Part shown: one piece after another, positions 56,740 through 64,000 of the stretch
Layout of the letters: the number at the start of each line of letters is the position of its first letter
Position numbering within the stretch: the stretch's first letter is position 1
Assembly (NCBI GenBank): GCA_918026815.1
Contig: CAKJVC010000012.1
Location: 1-64,000, forward strand
Source: Chalara sp. BL73
Lineage: Eukaryota > Ascomycota > Leotiomycetes > Helotiales
DNA: 64,000 bases
Direction: 5' to 3'
Made by a program: the position numbers and the translations under genes
Notes under the pieces: model-generated
The model's input: only the letters and a program-made list of their open reading frames with translations
What the model was told of the DNA's origin: nothing
The model's database searches: none

Positions 56740-58574
56740 TCATCTAGACCAACGCTCGACAAATTGTTCCTTATGAATATTCCTTGTAGTCAACTTCTGC
56801 AGATTGACTACCTCAAGCTCTTCCTGCATTGCTTTTAAGTCTGTCTCAAAATCGACTACGTCAGATTCAATAGACTGGTCTAATAAATAAACATTATTAT
56901 ATGGTGAACCAGTTAGGAGCGAACCTCGGAGTTGCTGTAGCATAATATGTGCCTCCAATAAATGTGAGGAAATCGAAGATTCTGTTGTGGACTGTAGACT
57001 GGAACCATGCCCTTCGAGCTTGCTTGTTCTATCGGAAAGTGCCTTTTCCAGAGCATCGGTACGTGCTTCATCGGAGGTTAGCTCTGGTGGAAGATAGATT
57101 CCTAGATTGCGAAGGAGTTGCTCCTCTGCTTCTGTCTCTTCTTCTTGGAGTCCTGATGACCGACGTCCCTTTCTGCGCAATGCGGAACCCATTGAGGTAC
57201 GTCGCTTTTGCGGGCTTGACTTAGAATGGCTTGAAGGTCTAGCTTCGGCTTGCCCTCCTAGAGCCAGCTCATGTTCTGCTTCATCAAGAACGTATTGCAA
57301 AGCCATGTTATGAGCCTGATATCCCTCTGCTCTTTCGAGAAACAACCCAATCCGGTCAATGAGAAAAGTAAGGCTATCGTTTATCTATCGAAAGTCAGGA
57401 TAAATCTAGGTGAAAGTGGGATACTATACATATTTGACAGCCTTCAAGGATCGCTCTTGACCCTGTCCATTGCGAGCCGAGATTTCACGGAGAGCCGGTT
57501 CGAGATATTGTTGCTCTGTGGACATCTGCGCTACTGGCAGGATCTCTGAATACAAAGACTCGAGCTCTTCTTGTAGATCAAATACCTCTTGGGTTTCGTG
57601 CTTAGCAGTGGAACTTTCGCAGTGATTCAAGGCATCCAGATAAATTCTGTCAAGCTTTGTCCGAATACCTTCCACCGTGTACTTTATAAGTCTACATATC
57701 ATTAACTACAAGTACTTCAGTTGAAACAGTCGCATACCTTGCGCACAACTCTCTAATACGATCGACAAGTACATCGTCGTCACTCCGAGGATCAAGGTTG
57801 CTTGCTAGCTTCTGTAGGCTATGCAATAATTTATCATCTGATTTTAGAATATTCTCCACATTCTGCTTTACGCTTATTTCAGCTGCTTTGCTCTGCTGAG
57901 TCAAATCTGAGGTCTGGTATCTCAGACTTTGGGATAGTTCTTCAACCTGGTCTGGTTAGTATATCATGTAATATACCACAGGAAATCCGGGATGTTGCCC
58001 TTGCAATAGAATTATACCCCTATCATCGAATTTGCGGTTCTATGTTTAGAAACCTAGAAAATAAACTTACAGCGGCGCTAATATGGCCCATTTCCGTATT
58101 CCATTTTCTTCTCTGGCTGCTATCCGTTTGAGCACGTGCCTGATGGTTCTTTTTCTTGTTCTTGATGAGTGTGCTCATAGCATTCTGCTGAAGTCTCAAC
58201 GACTCTGTCTGCTTCTCAATTGCGGCCGTGGAACGTTTTAATTCCTCTACAGCATCTCGAACTTCATGATCCTCAAGACCACGAATGGCGGAAAGGTCGT
58301 TTGCTGCCGTCAAGGCATCCACCTCGCCGTTCTTGACGAGAGTAGCATATCTGTAGCTGTTAACATGATGCACATAAAATAAACGGTAAAAACCTTACAA
58401 AACAGCCTCCTCCTTGGTAAGAAGGGTTTGCGGAGAAAGATATTCATCTATCCAGTCTTGAATGGCGGTGTGGCTTTTTGGGTCATCATATGCCGTTTTG
58501 AGAGTTTCTCTGTCATATGGTATATCCCTCTCACGAAGAACCTCTAGGAGATAGTTGAAAGAATGGTTTCCCAT
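56740..58574 (-). CDS. Coiled-coil protein, HAUS augmin-like complex subunit 3-like (tentative)
   Basis: Five exons: 58574-58399, 58356-58071 (or from 58350), 57946-57738, 57691-57430 and 57384-56740; 525 or 523 aa. The N-terminus MGNHSFNYLLEVLRERDIPY is followed by WIDEYLSPQTLLTKEEAV, resembling the compact helical head of augmin subunit 3. Long heptad-rich segments follow (RDAVEELKRSTAAIEKQTES; DDDVLVDRIRELCARLIK; LEELESLYSEILP-type). A basic/Ser patch (SSPQKRRTSMGSALRRKGRR) lies near residue 350. The C-terminus is coiled coil and ends VERWSR. If correct, it works in augmin, which nucleates branching microtubules in the spindle. The family call rests on topology and the head only. Two acceptors 6 nt apart are both in frame. 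Confidence 0.65.
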
Positions 58575-58762
58575 TGTTGTTAAGGGGAGCTTCTAATAAG
58601 ATGTACGAGATGCGAAATTTTGAGAATTCAACTAGCGACGCGATTCGCGCCAAGACAACCCATAAATTTGCTTGGCAAACCCGCTCACATAGCGGCTTCG
58701 GATGCGTCACTTATTCGACCGAGGTTTGAATCTTGTGATGATATTTGCATTTGGATATTGTA

Positions 58763-60666
58763 ATGGCTGGCAGCGATGCGCTTTGGTCCGATGGAATTGA
58801 GGCTCTCAAATTGGTACGTGTGAGCACCTGTCACAAGCAGTTGCACAACCTATCAAGACCACTTTGACTAAATAAGAGCAGGTTGTACGGGTATCATGGC
58901 AGAGGCATCTCACGGCATGGCTATACGTACCAATTGGAATATTGTTGATTCTTTTAGCATGTTTTGGCGTCAATTCTCTTATCGGACTTACCTCAGTATC
59001 TTTTCCTGCTTCAGTGGCTGTTCTGCTTGCTCTCTTCTTTGCCTTGATCATTTGTGATTTTACAATTGGGAATAGCAGGACTAAGGCTCTTGTTAATATC
59101 ATTGATATTCCAGTATGCCATGTTTCTTTGACTAATTATGATTTTTCTGATCTAAATTAAGGCCGGTTTTGCTCTTCGATGGATAAACGTATTCTTCACT
59201 CCTTCGTTGGTTATCCCTCTTCTTCCATCCTTGAAGCATTTTCTGAGCTAGACATACAGATTCGTTCTGCTTCCGCTGAGTTCACCTATTGGCGGAGCTG
59301 AGGTTGGAAAGGTCATAGCAGTTTTCTGTGAGTTTTTTGCATGCAGCAATTCCTGGAAAACATGTATGTCTGATCAATTTTCAGTGGTCGGTTTTGTGGT
59401 CATGATAGCAGTGACTGCGTATATAGTCCGTGGTCTACAGCTCCTTCTAGGGTCATCTAAACGAGCCATACATGAGAGAGCCGAAGAGATGGGTGATGAA
59501 GACGACGCCATTCCCCTCGCCGAAAGGAGCAGACAAGCCTCCACCATCGCGCTGTCCACGCCAGGAACCCATACACCTCCCTCCTTAGTTGAAGATATTG
59601 CCAGCTCTCTTGTGTCACCGCAAAGGACCCAAGACCCGTCTCTCATCCGAGGAACTGGCGGGCCTCCAGAAAGCGATATTTCACTCCCAACGCCATCCCA
59701 GGCGCGAGATGTGTTGCAGACACCTTTGCCACTCACAAGGCCTCAACGCTGGGCGGCATTCATCAACAACAACTCTGACAGAGTCATATACACCATGTCA
59801 TTCCTGTTCGTAGGTCTCCCGATCTACTATACGACAGGGTATGCTATGCCAGCACAACTAACATTCAACATCCTCACGTATTTCGTCGCTGTTGCGCTCC
59901 CTCCGAAGTGGAAGCAATTCCTGCATCCGGTCCTGGTCTCTTCGGCCATCACCATTCTCGGGATCTATATCATTGGACTGACCTATGGCGACAGTCTGCA
60001 TTCCACCCTCAGCGCATACAAAACGGGAACCAACTATCTTCTTCTTTGGCATGGTCGTAAACCCAGCCTACCTGGGGCTGGAGATTTTTTCAGTAGCGTC
60101 CTCGACGCATCCATTGTGGCTCTCGCCCTGCCAATGTACAACTATCGTCATGAGCTGAGGCGACACTTTCTCGCTATCGTCATACCCAACGTGGCCATTT
60201 CCGTGGCTTCCCTTTTCGGCTACCCAGCCCTCTGCTATGCTATTGGCATCTCTTCTACACGTAGTTTGGCATTCGCAGGACGCAGTTTGACGTTGGCATT
60301 GGCGACCCCTGCAACTAGAAATATAGGCGGAGATCTGAATACCGTTGCCGCGCTAGCGATTTGTAGTGGGATCCTTGGGGTGTTAATTGGTCCCTGGATG
60401 TTAAAGAAACTGAAGATACCGGAGGGTAAGCTATTGATTCCTGTATAATTGATTATATTGCTGACATGATAATAGACGACTATGTGACTCGCGGTGTTAC
60501 GCTAGGTGGAAACTCATCAGCGATCGCAACGGCGCTGCTGCTAGTTTCAGATCCGCGTGCTGCAGCGCTGAGTAGTTTATCGATGAGCTTGTTTGGCATC
60601 ATCACATTAGCATTGACATCTGTGCCGCCAGTTGTGAGTGCGGTGCAGGGATTGGTTGATCTATAG
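58763..60666 (+). CDS. LrgB-like membrane protein (plastidic glycolate/glycerate transporter-like)
   Basis: Integral membrane protein of the LrgB/PLGG1 type. Six exons: 58763-58813, 58882-59112, 59162-59205, 59260-59327, 59385-60425 and 60476-60666; introns are 50-68 bp; 541 aa. An LrgA-like N-terminal half shows helices (ILLILLACFGVNSLIGLTSV; FVLLPLSSPIGGAEVGKVIA). A charged cytosolic loop rich in Ser/Pro/Thr (about residues 160-255) links to a C-terminal LrgB half with LRRHFLAIVIPNVAISVASL, AFAGRSLTLALATPA and VTRGVTLGGNSSAIATALL. Plant PLGG1 carries glycolate and glycerate; the fungal substrate is unknown. The loop is longer than in bacterial homologues. The gene starts only 188 bp from the divergent HAUS3-like gene. 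Confidence 0.85.
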
Positions 60667-61813
60667 ATAGTTTTCTAGATGGGGAAATTGGTCTTTAAAA
60701 ATGATGAACCATAATGGATATGTTCCTGTCAAAGCGAGTGAACCTGCCACTGGGTACCGCATTCTTAGTCAATAACGAAGCCGAGATTTTTTAAATTGCA
60801 AGATAAACTTAATTCCTGCCGTATACCCATTAATTTGTAAGAGATCAATAGCAAGATTACTGGCAGTCTACCCAATATTCCTTACCAAAATACTCTCGCT
60901 AATTCTTCGAGAAAATATATGGGGCCTAGCTTCCGAGATACTCACAACTCACTTCATAGATCAAAGACGAATAGCAAGTACAATCATGCACAGCAGGTTA
61001 ACCTATACTAGATGATGACCAGATAGCCGTAATAGACCACAAAGACTGCAGAATGAGTGTCAGGGCATAGGAATGTCAGACTTCACAATCATTGCCAAAG
61101 TTATACATTACCCAAAGGAAGTGGGGTTTGAGAACCCCTCGGGTTGAATTATATGCTACTAAAATTAAGGACTTAGTGTATCGGCCAGGTTTGTGGAGGG
61201 AGAGGGTGGCGATAATTTGCAAACAAGGGAAACTAGCATAGGCAAGTAGCAGGGCCAGGGGAACGGAGAGCCATGATAATAGCTGTCCGTGCTGAATGGG
61301 TATTGGTAGTGGTGGTCAAGGATGAAATACGGAGTAACGGCGAACGGCCTTTACGACGAAGGTTACATAGGATTCGGAATAGTCCAACTATGTTTGTGAT
61401 GATGTCGAGCTGGTGCAGACGAACAGCTCGTGGATAATGTGCCTTGGAGGAACTCAGCATCTTAACATGGTGTCTATGCACTTTAAATTTCTCATCAATG
61501 TCTGCGATCATGGGAAAGAAACCAAGATAGGTCACCGGTCCAATCCCGTTGACTATCTATACTTGACTCACATAGTAGAGCACAAGCATGAATGGTTTAA
61601 ACATGGGATAAGATGATGCCAGATAATACGAGTTGAGGAGCTGGTTGATCTGCAGAAAGCCTCCATAAAGTGTATGCTGAGACTTGGATGCTGGGAACAC
61701 CCTGTGCTTTTGGTCAACATATACAAAAATGTCTACGCTCAGATTGCGACCGCGCCAGATATCCATCTTTATAATCACGCCTATTAATTCTGCATTTGCC
61801 GATCCCAACTATC
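60667..61813. other. Intergenic, no supported gene
   Basis: About 1.15 kb between the stop of the LrgB-like gene and the stop of PIN1, a convergent arrangement. The 100-codon minus-strand ORF at 61233-61535 and the plus-strand ORF at 61413-61616 overlap each other and lack features. Nothing else seen. Confidence 0.5.
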
Positions 61814-62599
61814 TCATTGAAGTCTAGAATGACGGTTAGTATGATATTCAGATAACCCCAGTCAGAGCCGACTGGAAAGAGTGATCTGGTCCGGTCCATA
61901 GTCAAACTTCCAGGTCAAGAAAGAGTATGCTTGCCTCTCAATCAAATGTAAGCCAGACGCCGTTTCAACAACACCGCTGACTTCTCCGGGTTTTAGCTGG
62001 AATGCTGCCTCCTCAAACTCTTTCTGCATGTCGCCTTTCCCAAAGAACCCAAGGTCTCCCATTTTCCTGGCACTGCTGCAATCCGACTCTGTGGTTGCAA
62101 GCTCGCCCAACGTCGATGCTCCACTGCGAATACGTTGCTCGTGGCCTAGTAAAATGCTCATAGCATCGTCTTTAGTTCTAGTGATTTCCGACTACACATT
62201 TTGTCAGTATAACGATACCTGTTTATATAGCAGTATATGTGACCCACCTCGCGCCAACTGCTCGGTCGTCGGCTATCCTTATGCTTGACCAACAGATGGG
62301 CCGCACGAATCTTGCCTTCATTTACGTTGTCTCGGGAGGGGGCGATCACATTCGCGCTGTGGTTGGTCGCCATATAAGCCTTGAGCTTCTCGGTGTCTGT
62401 GCCTGCTGGTGGCTCCCATCGTGATTGTTTCTGCGACTCGTTGAAGTAATATGGAAGGTTCTTGGAATTTGAGTGGCGGACTTCCCAGCCAGATGGTAAT
62501 CCTGTATCCGCCTAGGTTGATTAGCATTTGGACGAATGTGGGGAGAAGGCTGTAAGAGCTGGAGTGCACGTTGAAAAGCTGAATCAATAAGCTTACCAT
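61814..62599 (-). CDS. PIN1/ESS1: Peptidyl-prolyl cis-trans isomerase, parvulin type with WW domain
   Basis: Isomerises phospho-Ser/Thr-Pro bonds, including the RNA polymerase II C-terminal domain. Four exons: 62599-62597 (ATG only), 62511-62248, 62191-61935 and 61823-61814; 177 aa. The WW domain has Trp10 and Trp33 in GWEVRH...QSRWEPP. The linker is followed by the PPIase core: IRAAHLLVKHKDSRRPSSW with the phosphate-binding Lys/Arg-Arg, then DCSSARKMGDLGFFGKGDMQ. Intron 3 (61824-61934) has a GC donor (GCAAGC), a CTAAC branch and a TAG acceptor; it gives the expected end HLIERLQ. Without it the frame would add 18 atypical residues. The gene is divergent from RPB9. Confidence 0.93.
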
Positions 62600-63111
62600 G
62601 ATGATATGCTGCGAAGAACTGATGTTCTGAAGGAGGGAGAGGGGAGGGGGGGGTTTATTTCAAGAATTCTCTCAGCTGTATGTGACACAAGAAGCTGTAT
62701 TGTTGTTGGTTACTTATTGCGTAGGACACGAGGAACTGCAAGGAACAAGGCGGAAGTGGATTCAAGGCTCAGGCTCAAGGTCAGGAGCGCAATGAGAAAG
62801 GGTAATGTGACGAGTTGACCCCGCAACACCGCATGGGCTAGAAAGGTTGGCAGCTGTGGCAACCGCTAATGACTAAGCGAGACTAGGCTGAGGATAGCAC
62901 TTTCTTGGCACTGAATCATCCTGCCGCCTCACAGCAAAACGGGAAAACAGAGCATCACAACGAACGACAAAAACAACTAATCTTCCTGCTTCCGGCCATT
63001 CTTCGCACCGTGCAAATAATATCTAACAATCGCTCCGGGATATTTTAGTCGATCAACCTACTTCCTTTGGCTGAATAGCTCATCTTCTAGATCAGAAAAC
63101 AGCAAGCAAAA
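62600..63111. promoter_or_regulatory. Divergent intergenic region PIN1 / RPB9
   Basis: 512 bp between two start codons facing away from each other, so both promoters must lie here. A G-rich run (about 62638-62653) sits in the PIN1 leader. No clear TATA box. The shared promoter links two proteins that act on RNA polymerase II, which may be coincidental. Confidence 0.4.
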
Positions 63112-63771
63112 ATGTCATCCCCAGCCTCAAGCACAGGCGGACATGCAGGAAGAAAGACAGAGCAGATCACTTTCCGATTTTGCAGCGAGTGGTGTGTTTC
63201 TATTGCACCCTTTCAAATAAATGTCTGCTAACATATTTACAGCTCCAATATGCTCTACCCCAAGGAGGATCCAGATTCCCACCGTCTTCAATTCGCCTGC
63301 CGCACCTGCCAATACAGTGAAGAAGCGCAATCCTCATGCGTCTTCCGCAACGACCTGAATAACTCTATTGGCGAAACCGCTGGTGTGACTCAGGACGTGG
63401 GTTCCGACCCTACTGTTGGTTTCCCTCTCTGTTTGCTCTGTGGTAGTGTTGTTATGTGTGAGGGCAGATTACAGCGAGATGCGCCAGAGGATGACGCGCA
63501 AGGGGCAGTGGTGAAGATGCAGAAGCTTTGAGGAAGTCTTTTTTCTCTAGAATACTTCTGCTGACACATATTTCTTGTACAGCTGCCTCGTTCCAACAAG
63601 GCCTGTCCAAGTTGTAAGACAGAGGATGCGGTGTTTTTCCAGTCGCAGCAGCGATCAGCGGAAACGGGGATGGTAAGTTATCTTCACAGGCTCCCAAAGT
63701 ATTTTGACTAATTTCTTCTTCCTTAGAAACTCTTTTATGTTTGTTGCAGCTGCGGTCACATTTTCCAGTAG
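63112..63771 (+). CDS. RPB9: DNA-directed RNA polymerase II subunit RPB9
   Basis: Small subunit on the jaw of RNA polymerase II, involved in start-site choice and proofreading. Four exons: 63112-63191, 63243-63414, 63583-63672 and 63727-63771; introns are 51, 168 and 54 bp; 128 aa. The first zinc ribbon has FCSECSNMLYP and ACRTCQYSEE. The linker ETAGVTQDVGSDPT joins LPRSNKACPSCKTEDAVFF. The second ribbon ends KLFYVCCSCGHIFQ. The length is near yeast Rpb9 (122 aa). Intron 2 (GTTGGT donor) stays open for 38 codons and contains Cys residues, so retention would give a different C-terminus without the second ribbon. Confidence 0.95.
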
Positions 63772-64000
63772 TGGTGGCTAGAAAGATACATACAGATCAC
63801 GACTTCGATTCATGGCGTTGGGGTATTACGGATGTTCAGCATTTAGGGGGGGCGCATGGAGTTTTAGATGCCCTAAATATGGTATGGGCAGCAAAATTAT
63901 CTCAGTTCGAGATTCTTTTACATGCGTAGTATACATAACGCCGATTTATTACACGAATGGAAAACAAGAATAAATGTTTAACTTTGCACCGGACATGCTG
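63772..64000. other. 3' flank of RPB9 to window end
   Basis: About 230 bp containing the presumed RPB9 3' UTR. A 62-codon ORF (63741-63929) overlaps the RPB9 tail in another frame and is not considered real. Confidence 0.45.

Noticed and set aside
56740..57345. A stand-alone coiled-coil gene of 201 codons
   Set aside because: It is the last exon of the five-exon HAUS3-like gene; the splice joins keep the frame.
1..64000. tRNA, rRNA or CRISPR features
   Set aside because: No T-loop-like GGTTCRANYCC with matching arms, no rRNA segments, and no spaced direct repeats of CRISPR type were seen; the repeats at 46.6 kb are too short and irregular.

Overview
This window is nuclear DNA of a filamentous ascomycete (Pezizomycotina). 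Genes are split by many short introns (about 41-135 bp) with GTRNGT donors, CTAAC/CTGAC-like branch sites and YAG acceptors. Fungus-specific families are present (AKR1, KRE9/KNH1, PHO80-like cyclin, HET-domain, But2-like secreted protein). A strongly AT-rich block of retrotransposon relics at the left end, with stop codons of the CAA/CAG-to-TAA/TAG kind, suggests repeat-induced point mutation (RIP). The protein flavour suggests Leotiomycetes, but that is only an inference.

Layout. (1) 1-7640: two decayed Ty3/gypsy elements in opposite orientation with one well-preserved LTR (5040-5390) between them, plus a gag-like patch. (2) 7530-8159: the 5' half of a PHO80-like cyclin gene, broken where it meets element sequence. 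(3) 10.8-35.6 kb: a dense housekeeping stretch: cystathionine beta-synthase (-), KRE9-like wall protein (+), SDR (+), SRP receptor beta (-), AKR1 palmitoyltransferase (+), cytochrome b2-like dehydrogenase (-), PUS1 (-), TFIIE alpha (+), family X DNA polymerase (+), MAPEG glutathione transferase (-), TPP-dependent enzyme (-). (4) 36.1-46.4 kb: a looser region with a decayed HET gene (-), a low-complexity Arg/Pro-rich protein (-), about 4.9 kb without a convincing gene, and an M61-like metallopeptidase with a PDZ-like tail (+). (5) 46.6-55.7 kb: a degenerate short-repeat cluster, a nine-exon ABCC transporter (-), an isochorismatase-like hydrolase (-), an unknown small gene (-) and a secreted But2-like protein (-). 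(6) 56.7-63.8 kb: a coiled-coil HAUS3-like protein (-), an LrgB-type membrane protein (+), a PIN1/ESS1 prolyl isomerase with a GC-AG intron (-) and RPB9 (+).

Several neighbours are divergently transcribed from short shared intergenic regions: SRP102/AKR1 (338 bp), PUS1/TFA1 (449 bp), HAUS3-like/LrgB (188 bp), PIN1/RPB9 (512 bp), CBS/KRE9 (612 bp). Two RNA polymerase II factors (TFIIE alpha, RPB9) occur, but there is no operon-like logic. I see no secondary-metabolite cluster, CRISPR array, rRNA or recognisable tRNA.

Exon models were built by hand from splice signals, and frame continuity was checked by summing exon lengths. Product names rest on motif recognition, not on searches. No wholly new system is evident. 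The most interesting items are the cyclin-retroelement junction, the decayed HET gene, the repeat cluster at 46.6 kb, the M61-like protein and the unusual splice structures.
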